Source: Pelolinea submarina (lineage in GTDB: Bacteria > Chloroflexota > Anaerolineae > Anaerolineales > Anaerolineaceae). From it: a DNA stretch of 64,000 nucleotides. Made by a program: the position numbers and the translations under genes. Below the pieces are notes generated by a model. That model saw only the letters and a program-made list of their open reading frames with translations. It was not told the origin of the DNA and ran no database searches. Within the stretch, counting starts at the first letter, position 1. Each line of letters opens with the position of its first letter. Below, in pieces: positions 1 through 9,926 of this stretch. Location of the stretch: the NCBI RefSeq assembly GCF_003966975.1, contig NZ_AP018437.1, forward strand, positions 2,852,001-2,916,000, written 5' to 3'.

Positions 1-654
1 CACTTTGATGGTTTCCAGTGCCTGCAGCGAGCCAATCATGCCCGGCAGCGCTCCCACCACCCCCACCCCGCGGTTGGCGCGCATATACTCCGCGTCGGGC
101 TGTTTGCGGAACACGCACTGGAAGCATGGTCCCTTTTGCGCGTCGAAGACGCTCATTTGCCCGTAAAATTGGTACACTGCGCCGTAGATGAAGGTCTTCC
201 CCATCTCCACGCAGGCCCGGTTGATCAGGTAGCGCGTTTCGAAGTTATCGCAGGCATCCACAATGATGGGGTAATCCGCCAGAATATCCTTGACGTTGCC
301 TTGCTCCACGCGTGCCCGTACTGGCTCAATGCGAATATCCGCGTTCAGGTCGCCCAACCGCTTTTGCGCCGATTCCACCTTGGGCATTCCCAATGCAGCG
401 GCGCCGTGCAGGATCTGGCGCTGCAGGTTGCTCAGCTCCACTGTGTCCGAGTCCACAATCCCCAGCCGGCCGATGCCCGCGGCGGCCAAATAATAAGCCG
501 AAGCCGAACCCAGCCCGCCCGCGCCCACGACCAGCACGGATGCGCCCTTCAGAATCCGCTGCCCTTCCTCCCCAATTTCGGGAATGTTCAGGTGGCGCGC
601 GTAGCGTGTTTTTTCCTCTTCGGATAAGAATTCTTGCCTGGTTTTTTCCTTCAT
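1..654 (-). CDS. ThiF/MoeB/HesA-family adenylyltransferase (3' end cut by window)
   Basis: E1-like enzyme that adenylates the C-terminal glycine of a small sulfur-carrier protein (MoaD, ThiS or similar) for molybdopterin, thiamine or cysteine synthesis. The 218 visible residues contain the nucleotide-binding loop GAGGLGS at about residues 44-50, then VDSDTVELSNLQRQ, a DACDNFETR segment and a CFQC pair. The pair would supply two ligands of the structural zinc; the second pair would lie beyond the window. The start is the ATG at 654, which gives the usual short N-terminal helix before RYARH. It is divergent from the CCA-enzyme gene with 56 bases between starts. Which carrier it serves cannot be told without the missing end and neighbours. 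Confidence 0.9.
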   Translation of the reverse strand, partial: MKEKTRQEFLSEEEKTRYARHLNIPEIGEEGQRILKGASVLVVGAGGLGSASAYYLAAAGIGRLGIVDSDTVELSNLQRQILHGAAALGMPKVESAQKRLGDLNADIRIEPVRARVEQGNVKDILADYPIIVDACDNFETRYLINRACVEMGKTFIYGAVYQFYGQMSVFDAQKGPCFQCVFRKQPDAEYMRANRGVGVVGALPGMIGSLQALETIKV

Positions 655-710
655 AATTTAATGATAGCACTGCTGTAAAGTACCCGGCCATATTCGGGTA
701 GAATAAAATC

Positions 711-3356
711 ATGCAGGTTATTCTGACGCACGAACAAGCCGATTTTGACGCCCTGGCTTCCATGTTGGGTGCTCATCTGCTCCAAAAGGAAGCGTATACC
801 GTGCTGCCTGCGGTCATGAACCGCAACGTGCAGTCCTTCCTGCATCTATACGGCGCTGATCTGCCTTTCGTGGCTGCCGGCGACCTGCCCAACGATCCCA
901 TCGACCGCGTCACGCTGGTGGATACGCAGTCCATGATCACGCTCAAAGGCATGCGCTTCAATACGCGCGTGTACGTCATCGACCACCACCAATTACGGCC
1001 CGATTTCCCCAAAAACTGGCATTTCGAAGGGGTCGATACTATCGCCTGCACAACCCGCTTCGTTGAAGACCTGCAGGAAAACAACGGCCATCTCTCGATT
1101 ATCGAAGCCACTTTGCTGCTTTTGGGTATCTACGAGGACAGTGGTTCGCTCAGCTACGCCCACACCACCCCGCGCGACGTTTCCGCTGTGGCTTACCTTC
1201 TGGAAAACGGCGCCAGTTTGAAGATTGCGGCAAATTTCCTCAATCAGCCCCTTTCCGCCCAACAGCATGCCATTCTGGATACCCTGCTTTCCAATCTGGA
1301 AGCATACTCTCTGCAAAACTGCAAAGTACTGGTTTCCTGGGCGGACGCACCTGAGCTGGAAGACGAAGTTTCCAGCATCGCCCACAAGCTGGGCGACCTG
1401 CTCGATCCGGACGCCCTTTTCATCTTCGTCCGCACGCGCGAAGGCATCCGCCTGGTAGCGCGTTCCATCACCGATCAGGTGAACGTGGCTGAGGTTGCCA
1501 AACGCTACAACGGCGGCGGCCATGCGCGCGCCGCTTCCGCCTTGGTTCGCAGCGACAAGCAAAATCCCGACCAGCTTACCGATCTGGTCAGGGATTTCAA
1601 GGACGACCTTCCCATTCTGGTTTACCCGGCCGTTACCGTCAGCCAGATCATGTCCAAAAAACCCCTTACCATTAGCCCTGAAACCACCGCGCAGCAGGCT
1701 TACCAGCTTATGCAGCGTTTTGGTTACGAAGGTTACCCGGTAGTTCAGGACGAACAGGTAAAGGGCTTGTTGACGCGCCGCGCGGTCGATCGTGCCCTGG
1801 CGCACAGGCTGGCGGACATGACCGCAGACAACCTGATGGATGCCGGCAGCGTCAGCGTCTCGCCGTCCGATTCCCTCGATACGCTCCAGCGCAAGATGGC
1901 CGATTCCGGCTGGGGCCAGGTGCCCGTAGTGGACCCGCGCTCCGGCAAAATTATTGCCATCACCACCCGCACCGACCTGCTCAAGGTGCTGGCCGGTGGA
2001 ACCCGCGGCGGGGTCGAACACCGCAACCTGTCCGAGGAAATTACCTCTGTTCTGCCTCCCGCGCGCCTTGCCCTGCTGCGGTTGATCAGCCGTGCTGCCC
2101 AGAACCGGCAGCTGCCCATTTTCGTGGTGGGCGGCTTTGCCCGCGACCTGCTGCTTAACGTTCCCAGCTTTGATCTGGATTGCGTGGTTGAAGGCGACGC
2201 CGTGGATCTGGCTGACAATCTTGCGGATGCCTACGGCGGGCGTATCACTTCGCACCAGAAGTTCGGCACCGCCAAATGGCGTCTCAACCCTAAAAACACC
2301 GCCTTGCAGGCAGCGCTGGCGGAAGAATCGCCTGATGCTGATCTCTCAGCCCTGCCGGACAGCATCGACCTGATCAGCTCGCGCACCGAGTTCTATGAAA
2401 AGCCCAGTGCGCTGCCCATTGTGCAAAAGAGCAGCATCAAGCTCGACCTGCACCGCCGCGATTTCACCATCAATACCATGGCCGTGCGCCTGGATGGCAA
2501 CCATTTCGGCGAGCTATACGATTATTGGGGCGGCCTCTCGGATCTCAAGAAAGGCCTCATTCGCGTGCTGCATTCGCTCTCGTTCGTGGACGACCCCACC
2601 CGCATGCTGCGCGCGGTGCGTTTCGAGCAGCGCTTCGGCTTCACCATCGAAGAACGTACCCTGCGGCTCATGCGCCAGGCCAAGACCTTGCTGAAAGATG
2701 TTTCCGGAGAGCGCATCCGCCACGAGATCGACCTGATCCTGGTGGAAAAACAGGTGGTCAGTATGATGACGCGCCTGGCTGATTTGGGGCTGATGGAGCA
2801 GATTCACCCCGCCCTTCGTTGGAACGATGACCTGGCTTCTCAATTCATGGAGCTGTTCGACCTGCCCTTGCCCCGTAAATATGATTTCAGCGGCCATCCC
2901 TCCGAAATGGAGCAGAAAATACAGGTTGCCTATATCCTGTGGTTGCTGCCCGTGTTCTCGAATAACCTCCAGGAGATCATCCAGCGCCTGCGCTTGAAAA
3001 ACAACCTCTCGCACATGATCCAGCAGGCGCATGATGCCAATATCGAGCTGGACCGCAGAAGGAAGGAGCCCGACAGCCGCCTGATAGCCGCGCTGCAGGG
3101 TTGCCCGCCAGTCGTACTTTACGCGCTTTGGCTGCACAATAAACTGACCCATCAGCGGAATATTATCGAGAAATACGCCGTCCAATGGCGCCACGTCAAA
3201 CCCCGCACGGATGGAAAGAAGTTGATGAAAATGGGTGTGCCCGCCAGCCCGCGCATCGGCGAAATTCTGGACGAGCTGCGGGCCGCCTGGATCGACGGCC
3301 GCGTCAGCAGCGAGGCCGAAGAAGAAGCCCTGCTGCAGCACATCCTGCATGGTTAA
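711..3356 (+). CDS. Composite DHH phosphoesterase-CBS-CCA-adding tRNA nucleotidyltransferase
   Basis: 881-residue fusion. Residues 1-300 are a DHH/DHHA1 phosphoesterase (DFDALAS at the start, DHH in VIDHHQL, GGGHARAAS glycine loop), related to NrnA/RecJ oligoribonuclease-type enzymes. About 313-430 are two CBS repeats that in other proteins bind adenine nucleotides. About 465-640 are a class II nucleotidyltransferase head with VVGGFARDLLL, DLDCVVEG and RRDFTINTMAV, as in CCA-adding and A-adding enzymes. The rest is the helical tRNA-binding body. Known relatives with this layout occur in several deep-branching bacteria. The head should build or repair tRNA 3' ends; the DHH part may trim RNA (inference). 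All core motifs of both catalytic domains appear intact. Confidence 0.93.
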   Translation: MQVILTHEQADFDALASMLGAHLLQKEAYTVLPAVMNRNVQSFLHLYGADLPFVAAGDLPNDPIDRVTLVDTQSMITLKGMRFNTRVYVIDHHQLRPDFPKNWHFEGVDTIACTTRFVEDLQENNGHLSIIEATLLLLGIYEDSGSLSYAHTTPRDVSAVAYLLENGASLKIAANFLNQPLSAQQHAILDTLLSNLEAYSLQNCKVLVSWADAPELEDEVSSIAHKLGDLLDPDALFIFVRTREGIRLVARSITDQVNVAEVAKRYNGGGHARAASALVRSDKQNPDQLTDLVRDFKDDLPILVYPAVTVSQIMSKKPLTISPETTAQQAYQLMQRFGYEGYPVVQDEQVKGLLTRRAVDRALAHRLADMTADNLMDAGSVSVSPSDSLDTLQRKMADSGWGQVPVVDPRSGKIIAITTRTDLLKVLAGGTRGGVEHRNLSEEITSVLPPARLALLRLISRAAQNRQLPIFVVGGFARDLLLNVPSFDLDCVVEGDAVDLADNLADAYGGRITSHQKFGTAKWRLNPKNTALQAALAEESPDADLSALPDSIDLISSRTEFYEKPSALPIVQKSSIKLDLHRRDFTINTMAVRLDGNHFGELYDYWGGLSDLKKGLIRVLHSLSFVDDPTRMLRAVRFEQRFGFTIEERTLRLMRQAKTLLKDVSGERIRHEIDLILVEKQVVSMMTRLADLGLMEQIHPALRWNDDLASQFMELFDLPLPRKYDFSGHPSEMEQKIQVAYILWLLPVFSNNLQEIIQRLRLKNNLSHMIQQAHDANIELDRRRKEPDSRLIAALQGCPPVVLYALWLHNKLTHQRNIIEKYAVQWRHVKPRTDGKKLMKMGVPASPRIGEILDELRAAWIDGRVSSEAEEEALLQHILHG

Positions 3357-3365
3357 GCCGCAATC

Positions 3366-3941
3366 TCACGCTTTTTTTATGTATTCCAGCCAAACCGAAG
3401 GCCGTTGGCCGTGATCCGTGCCGTCCTGGCGGCTCTTTAGTTCCAGGAATTTATCGAACTCCGCCAGATTTTTCTCTGTCATTCCGCGCGGCCGTTCGGG
3501 TGTTTTCATAAAGCCATACAGCAGGTAAGTGCCCCCGGGCGCCAATAAGCGTTCAATCTGGTGGCGGTATTTGGCTTTTTCTTCAGGCGGCAGGCTGTGA
3601 AAGCAGCCGATATCCAGGATCAGGTCAAAGGGCGGCTGAAGATAATCGACCTCGGCCACGCTGTCCAGGTAGAGGCTTTCCAGCCCGGCCTGCCCGCGCA
3701 GCTTGCGGCGTGCTTCCCGCCAGGCAATCAGCGCGAATTCCACGCCGGTCACGCGCCAGCCGGCCCGTGCCAGCGTCAGCAGGTTGGTGCCCGTCCCGCA
3801 GCCCAGGTCCAGCGCCCGCCCGGGTTTATGCGTGCGCAGGAATTCCAGCACCTCAGGTGGCGTGATACCCGTGTCCCAGCGCGGCTTTCCCAGGTAATGC
3901 ATATTGAAGCGCGCCCAGCGCTTGATATTCTCGATCTTCAT
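3366..3941 (-). CDS. Class I SAM-dependent methyltransferase
   Basis: 191 residues with the SAM-binding loop LDLGCGTGTN near residues 45-54, an acidic ribose-binding residue after strand 2 (VTGVEFA) and DLILDIGCFHSLP at motif IV. The fold is the small-molecule type; no substrate-defining domain is visible, so the substrate is unknown. It is convergent with the CCA-enzyme gene (9 bases between stops), so it is not part of that operon. The 5' side is a repeat-rich 550-base gap. Confidence 0.85.
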   Translation of the reverse strand: MKIENIKRWARFNMHYLGKPRWDTGITPPEVLEFLRTHKPGRALDLGCGTGTNLLTLARAGWRVTGVEFALIAWREARRKLRGQAGLESLYLDSVAEVDYLQPPFDLILDIGCFHSLPPEEKAKYRHQIERLLAPGGTYLLYGFMKTPERPRGMTEKNLAEFDKFLELKSRQDGTDHGQRPSVWLEYIKKA

Positions 3942-3977
3942 GCCCCAATTTAACCACTAAAAACGCCCCATCTCCAT

Positions 3978-4010
3978 CTTCCCTATTCCAATTTCATTGG
4001 AATAGGGAAG
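3978..4010. repeat. Perfect 15-bp inverted repeat with 3-base loop
   Basis: Arms at 3978-3992 and 3996-4010 are exact reverse complements around TTC, flanked by AACGCC (3962-3967) and GGCGTT (4010-4015), which could extend pairing after a bulge. It lies upstream of the methyltransferase start and far upstream of the EF-G2 gene. There is no clean T-run, so a terminator is less likely than an intergenic palindromic element. Confidence 0.8.
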
Positions 4011-4049
4011 GCGTTAAAACCACTGCTTCCTTTCTCCCTCCCTATTTTC

Positions 4050-4250
4050 GGAGCTCTTCGCAGGAGCGAAGAGCGGAGATATCCAGCTCGCAGCCGTGGT
4101 CACTTACGGCATGCGAGGTGGATGTCAAGGAGCTTTTCGCAGGAGCGAAGAGCGGAGATATCCAGCTCGCAGCCGTGGTCACTTACGGCATGCGAGGTGG
4201 ATGTCAAGGAGCTCTTCGCAGGAGCGAAGTGCGGAGATACCCAATCCGGG
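4050..4250 (+). repeat. 79-bp tandem repeat with GGAG-headed hairpin (REP-like)
   Basis: Units begin at 4050, 4129 and 4208 (period 79); the third is only about 43 bases long before it diverges. Each begins with GGAG next to a hairpin: GCTCTTCGC, loop AGGA, GCGAAGAGC (one mismatch or change in units 2 and 3), followed by GGAGATA. Open frames across the array look like repeat translation, not genes. Confidence 0.85.
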
Positions 4251-4334
4251 ACAGCATCCAGCTGTCACCGGAATGGGTACTCTTCTCTGGGGAGGGCTGG
4301 GGAGGGGCACGTCCGGGTGAAGAACAAATTTAAT

Positions 4335-4358
4335 GTAGGTCAGACATTCTTGTCTGAC
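4335..4358 (+). repeat. GTAG-headed 8-bp hairpin (REP-like)
   Basis: GTAG at 4335-4338, overlapping arm GTCAGACA (4339-4346), loop TTCT, arm TGTCTGAC (4351-4358). The same head and arm start occur three more times in the 30.5-31.1 kb tandem array, so this is a dispersed element. Confidence 0.75.
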
Positions 4359-4428
4359 ATTTTCCCAAAAAATATCACGCCCCTCCCCCGAATTAATTTT
4401 CCTTTAGAGGAAGAGAAACGCATAATCT

Positions 4429-4457
4429 TTGACAATAAGGCTATTTACTCTTAAAAT
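4429..4457 (+). promoter_or_regulatory. Sigma70-type promoter of the EF-G2 gene
   Basis: TTGACA at 4429-4434, 17-base spacer, TAAAAT at 4452-4457. Predicted transcription start is near 4464, giving a short leader of about 33 bases before the ATG at 4497, with AGAAGGG as the likely ribosome binding site. Confidence 0.75.
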
Positions 4458-4496
4458 TGAGGGGTTGAATCCATAGCGAAAGAAGGGCATTAATTA

Positions 4497-6566
4497 ATGA
4501 AAGAATATAGTTCAAAAAACATACGAAATGTTGCTTTGGTCTCCCATTCTGGATCTGGTAAAACAGTCCTTACGGAAGCCTTCCTTCATTTCACAGGCGC
4601 CACCACCCGCATGGGTAAAATCGAAGAGGGCAATACCATTTCCGACTTTGATGAAGAAGAAGTCCGACGCACCATCTCGTTATACTCCACCGTTATCCCC
4701 GTAGAATACAAAGACACCAAGATCAACCTGCTCGACACCCCCGGTTATACCGATTTCGTCGGCGAAATGATCTCCGCGCTCAGCGTTGCCGACAGTGCCA
4801 TGATCGTTGTGGATTCTGTCTCCGGCTTTGAGGTCGGCACCGAAATCGCTTGGAATTATTGTAATAAATTTGAACTTCCCCGTTTCGTGATCATTAACAA
4901 AATGGATCGTGAAAACGCAGATTATAAAAAAGCACTGGATTCAATCCAGACCAACTCCGAAACACGCTTGTTACCCATCCAGCTGCCCATCGGCGAGAAA
5001 CAGGATTTCAAAGGCGTCATCGACCTGCTCTCCATGAAAGCGTTCAAAGTCGGCGCGAAAACCGGCGAGGAAATCCCGGCGGATTTGAAAGCCGAAGCCG
5101 AAGATGCCCGCACCGCGGTGGTGGAAGCTGCCGCCGAAGGCGACGACTCCCTGTTGGAAAAGTACCTGGAAGGCGGCGAACTGACCGGCGATGAAATCGC
5201 CCGCGGTTTGGCTGCTGTGGTTCAATCCGGTTCCTTCATCCCCGTCCTGGTTGCCGCCGGCAATGCCGAGATCGGCATCGCGCCCCTCCTGGATTCCATC
5301 GTGCAGCTCATGCCCTCCCCGCTGCAGGCCAAACCTGTTACCGCCCAGGGCAAAGCCGGCGATGAAGTTCTCAAAGCCGACGACGGCGGCCCCATCGCCC
5401 TGTATGTCTGGAAAACCACTGCCGACCCCTACGTAGGCAAGCAGACCTATTTCCGTATTTTCTCCGGATCGCTCAGCTCCGATACACGCTTGTGGAACCC
5501 CATTAAGGAAATTGAGGAACGCTTCGGCGGCCTTTATATTCCGCGCGGCAAGGAGGCCATCTCCGTCAGCGCCATCCATTCCGGCGACATCGGCATCGTT
5601 CCTAAGCTTTCCGAAACGGCCACCGGCAACACGCTGTGCGACAAAGCCCACCCGCTGACTTTGCCGACACCGGAATATCCGAACTCGCTTTACCAGGTAG
5701 CCATCAACCCCAAGACACAGGCGGATTCAACCAAGATTTCCCCCGCTCTCACGCGCCTGTGCGAAGAGGATATGACCCTTTCCTGGCATCAGGAACCTTC
5801 CACCCACCAGACCATCTTGCAGGGTATGGGCGACCAGCACATTGATGTGGTCATCCGCCGCGCCGAAACCAAGCTGCAGGTCAGCCTGACCACCGAGCTG
5901 CCGCGCGTGCCCTATCGCGAAACCATCACCAAGAAAGCCCAGGCCATGCACCGCCATAAGAAGCAATCCGGTGGTTCCGGCCAATTCGGTGAAGTCTGGC
6001 TGCGCATCGAACCGATTGAAGGCGATTTTGAATTCGTCAACGCCGTCTTCGGCGGCGCCATCGGCAATAACTACATGCCCGCCATTGAAAAGGGTATCCG
6101 CAACGTCATGAAAGAAGGCATCCTGGCCGGCTTCCCGGTTTCAGGCATCAAAGTAGAAGTCTACGATGGTAAAGAACATCCTGTTGATTCCAAACCAATC
6201 GCCTTTGAATCAGCCGGCCGCGAAGCCTTCAAGCTGGCCGTCAAAGACGCCGGCCCCGTGCTGTTGGAACCCATCATGAACGTCAAGGTAATCGTGCCCG
6301 AAGAAAACATGGGTGACATCCTCGGCGACATGAACTCCCGCCGCGCGCGCGTACAGGGTATGGATACCGATAAAGGTCATTCCACCGTCTCTGCCAAAGT
6401 GCCCAAGGCCGAAATGCTGCGCTACACCACCGACCTGCGCTCGCTGACCGGCGGCCGTGGTATATTTGAAATGGAACTCGACCATTACGAAGTGGTCCCG
6501 GCCCACGTGGCCCAGGGCGTCATCGATGCCCGCCAGAAAGAATTGGCCAGCAAGAAGGAAGAGTAA
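4497..6566 (+). CDS. Elongation factor G paralogue (EF-G2 type)
   Basis: 689 residues with the full five-domain EF-G plan. P-loop SHSGSGKT lies at about 16-23, the G3 motif reads DTPGYTDF at about 80-87, and G4 is NKMD. A second, canonical fusA sits at 52165-54231 in the str operon, so this is the divergent copy. In the classical motif DTPGH the His positions the hydrolytic water; here it is Tyr84, a change shared with known EF-G-2 proteins such as the Thermus one. It probably binds GTP on the ribosome in a specialised or stress role (inference). It is transcribed alone from a promoter at 4429 and ended by a hairpin terminator at 6585. Confidence 0.92.
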   Translation: MKEYSSKNIRNVALVSHSGSGKTVLTEAFLHFTGATTRMGKIEEGNTISDFDEEEVRRTISLYSTVIPVEYKDTKINLLDTPGYTDFVGEMISALSVADSAMIVVDSVSGFEVGTEIAWNYCNKFELPRFVIINKMDRENADYKKALDSIQTNSETRLLPIQLPIGEKQDFKGVIDLLSMKAFKVGAKTGEEIPADLKAEAEDARTAVVEAAAEGDDSLLEKYLEGGELTGDEIARGLAAVVQSGSFIPVLVAAGNAEIGIAPLLDSIVQLMPSPLQAKPVTAQGKAGDEVLKADDGGPIALYVWKTTADPYVGKQTYFRIFSGSLSSDTRLWNPIKEIEERFGGLYIPRGKEAISVSAIHSGDIGIVPKLSETATGNTLCDKAHPLTLPTPEYPNSLYQVAINPKTQADSTKISPALTRLCEEDMTLSWHQEPSTHQTILQGMGDQHIDVVIRRAETKLQVSLTTELPRVPYRETITKKAQAMHRHKKQSGGSGQFGEVWLRIEPIEGDFEFVNAVFGGAIGNNYMPAIEKGIRNVMKEGILAGFPVSGIKVEVYDGKEHPVDSKPIAFESAGREAFKLAVKDAGPVLLEPIMNVKVIVPEENMGDILGDMNSRRARVQGMDTDKGHSTVSAKVPKAEMLRYTTDLRSLTGGRGIFEMELDHYEVVPAHVAQGVIDARQKELASKKEE

Positions 6567-6584
6567 TTCACACAGTAACCCGAA

Positions 6585-6612
6585 AAGAGCTGGCTTGGCC
6601 AGCTCTTTTTTT
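6585..6612 (+). terminator. Rho-independent terminator after EF-G2
   Basis: Arms 6585-6594 and 6598-6607 are a perfect 10-bp stem with a TTG loop, and the T-run reaches 6612. Confidence 0.9.
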
Positions 6613-6633
6613 AATCATGGAGGAGGTGTGGGT

Positions 6634-6852
6634 ATGAACGAAGTTGAAATTGTATGGGAAGCGCTGCTTTCGCGCGATGAGGCGCAGATTCGCCCGGCTT
6701 ACCTGGCCCTGGATGCGCAGACCCGCGGCGCGGTCGGCGCCCATTTGCGCGTCATGACCAGCGAAGAAGGCTGGCATCCCGAACAGGTTATTTCCGCCCA
6801 GGCTGCCCTGGACGTCATCGCGGCCATCGAAAAAATGCAAGAGGAAGAATGA
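6634..6852 (+). CDS. Small conserved-looking protein of unknown function (72 aa)
   Basis: The start ATG at 6634 follows a strong GGAGGAGGTG ribosome binding site. The product is 72 residues, acidic and predicted mostly helical (VEIVWEALLSRDEAQ, then LDVIAAIEKMQEEE at the end). No motif is recognised. The stop overlaps the start of the LOG-family gene by four bases (ATGA), so the two are translationally coupled and probably one operon. It may be a regulator or partner of the next product, but nothing in the sequence proves that. Confidence 0.75.
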   Translation: MNEVEIVWEALLSRDEAQIRPAYLALDAQTRGAVGAHLRVMTSEEGWHPEQVISAQAALDVIAAIEKMQEEE

Positions 6853-7397
6853 AAATCTCCGTCTTTGGCGGTTCCAAGACCCCGCCCGATTCACCCGACT
6901 ATAACGAAGCATTGGCGCTGGGGCGCGGGCTGGCCCAAGCCGGCCACACCGTCCTGAGCGGCGGTTACCGCGGCAGCATGGAAGCCGTCTCGCGCGGCGC
7001 GGCCGAAGCCGGCGGCCAGGCCATCGGCGTCACCTGCGGCGAAATCGAAAGCTGGCGCGGCGTGCAGCCCAACCCCTGGCTGACAGAAAAAGTGCAGTGC
7101 GCCACACTCAACGAGCGCCTTTACTATCTCGTCACCGAGTGCGACCTGGCTGTAGCCCTGCCCGGCGGCATCGGCACCCTCACCGAGCTGTCGCTCACCT
7201 GGAACCTGATGGTGATCGACTCCATTCCGCATAAACCCCTCCTGCTGGTCTCCGCCGGCTGGGAGCAGACCCTGCGCGCCTTTTACAGCGGATTGGACGG
7301 TTACATCCCCGAAAAAGACCGCGGCTTTCTGGTCTTCTGCCCGGACGCGGCTGCCGCGCTGCAAGCGGTTGCCAAATACCGCCCCGCAAGCGCTTAG
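6849..7397 (+). CDS. LOG/TIGR00725-family nucleotide-binding protein
   Basis: 182 residues with a Rossmann start (KISVFGGSK), LSGGYRGSMEAVSRGA and the family hallmark PGGIGTLTEL. LOG-type enzymes cleave ribose 5-phosphate from cytokinin-like or purine nucleotides, and bacterial homologues are often mis-named lysine decarboxylases. The PGGxGTxxE signature is present, so a nucleotide phosphoribohydrolase activity is plausible; the true substrate is unknown. It overlaps the 72-residue gene upstream. Its stop is followed within 10 bases by a TATAAT that may start proS transcription. Confidence 0.85.
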   Translation: MKISVFGGSKTPPDSPDYNEALALGRGLAQAGHTVLSGGYRGSMEAVSRGAAEAGGQAIGVTCGEIESWRGVQPNPWLTEKVQCATLNERLYYLVTECDLAVALPGGIGTLTELSLTWNLMVIDSIPHKPLLLVSAGWEQTLRAFYSGLDGYIPEKDRGFLVFCPDAAAALQAVAKYRPASA

Positions 7398-7404
7398 GAT
7401 TGGC

Positions 7405-7410
7405 TATAAT
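7405..7410 (+). promoter_or_regulatory. Candidate -10 box for proS
   Basis: TATAAT 47 bases before the proS start, in a GC-rich context where it stands out. No convincing -35 at 16-18 bases upstream, so it would be a weak or activator-dependent promoter. Confidence 0.35.
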
Positions 7411-7444
7411 AGGAACATTATCCAGAAATTATCGAAGGAAGTAG

Positions 7445-8889
<1,445 letters not shown>

Positions 8890-8890
<1 letters not shown>

Positions 8891-9684
8891 TGCCGCCTGT
8901 CCAGCTCTCCCGCCTGCGGCCGCAAGTGAACGCGCTCATGTCCCATTACGGGGATGAGACGCGCTTCATCCGGACATTGCAGTTGATTTTGGAGAAGTAC
9001 AGCGAAAAACAGAACCCCACGAATGCCTGGCTGCGCGTTGACCCAGGCATTCCGGCTTATTTCATCCCGCCGGTGGTCATGAACGAATTGGAATCCGCGC
9101 TGGAAGTGCTGGCCAAAACCCGCCCGCAGGATTGTGTGCCGCTGGCCGAGGCCATGTGGCGCCTGCCGCAGTTCGAGCCTAAAAAGCTGGCCGTGTTCCT
9201 GCTGGCGCGGTTGGGCGGGGATTACAAGGAAGAATTCATCCGGCACGTACGCGAATGGTACCCCGCGGGCATCAGCGAAGCGCTGGTGGGCGAGATCATC
9301 CGGCAGAGCAGCCTGCGCCTGGAAATTGTCTCCTCGCGCGAGTGGCTCAACCTGCTGGGAACCTGGCTGCTCTCGGAAGACAAACGCACCCAAAAGATCG
9401 GCCTGCGTGCCGTGCAGAACCTGGTGGACAACCGCGCCTTCCAGAACCTGCCGGTCGTCTTCACCCTGGTCACCCCGCTCTACAGCGACCCGCGCATCAC
9501 CCTGCAGAAAGACCTGACCGAGCTGACCCGTAAGCTGATCGAGCGCTCCCAACCCGAAACCGCCTCCTTCCTGATTTCCATGGTCGAGATCAACCAGAAA
9601 GAAAGCGTCTCCGCCCTGGTGCGCAAGCTCCTGCCCCTCTTCGACCCCTTCTACCAAACTGAGATCAAGCAAGCCGTGGTGTAG
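8890..9684 (+). CDS. HEAT-like helical repeat protein, possibly AlkD-related
   Basis: 264 residues, almost wholly helical with short repeating amphipathic helix pairs (LAEAMWRLPQFEPKKLAVFLLARLGG; LLGTWLLSEDKRTQKIGLRAVQNLV). This resembles the HEAT-like scaffold of the DNA alkylation repair (AlkD/AlkC) group. The catalytic Asp/Trp signature of AlkD is not obvious, so a glycosylase role is not claimed. The start ATG overlaps the proS stop (TAATG), which implies coupling to proS. An alternative reading is an uncharacterised repeat protein acting with tRNA synthesis. Confidence 0.65.
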
Positions 9685-9714
9685 TCGATTACTGACAGTA
9701 CGAAGTCCATTGGA

Positions 9715-9765
9715 TTTGGCTTCGTCCCTTCAGTATCTCCGCCCACTGCTCTTGCAGTGGTCTGC
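9715..9765. repeat. Single diverged copy of the hairpin repeat family
   Basis: Contains CCACTGC-TCTT-GCAGTGG next to ATCTCCGCC. Read on the minus strand this is hairpin followed by GCGGAGATA, the same order as in the 4050 and 27.2-27.7 kb repeats. The remainder of the gap 9685-9865 shows no gene. Confidence 0.5.
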
Positions 9766-9863
9766 GACCTGAGCACCTGCCCAGAGCATGTGCCCTGAGC
9801 TTGTCGATCGCGAAACATCCCCTACTGGGGAAGGGTAGAGCGTGGGATGTCGAAGCCCATGGT

Positions 9864-9904
9864 GTTTTAAAAAGCAGCGCTCCCACATTTCGAGGGAGCG
9901 CTGT
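9864..9904 (-). terminator. Rho-independent terminator of the DUF1508 gene
   Basis: 10-bp stem, arms 9875-9884 and 9894-9903, loop of nine bases. On the minus strand the stem is followed by a T-rich stretch. It ends transcription from the YegP-like gene. Confidence 0.8.
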
Positions 9905-9926
9905 GACTTGCATACAAAAAACTACC

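Noticed and set aside
993..2255. Long minus-strand frame opposite the CCA enzyme
   Set aside because: Shadow of a GC-rich real gene with intact motifs; no ribosome site or recognisable domain.
4096..4454. Overlapping short frames through the 79-bp repeats
   Set aside because: Repeat translation in three frames; no family, no ribosome site.
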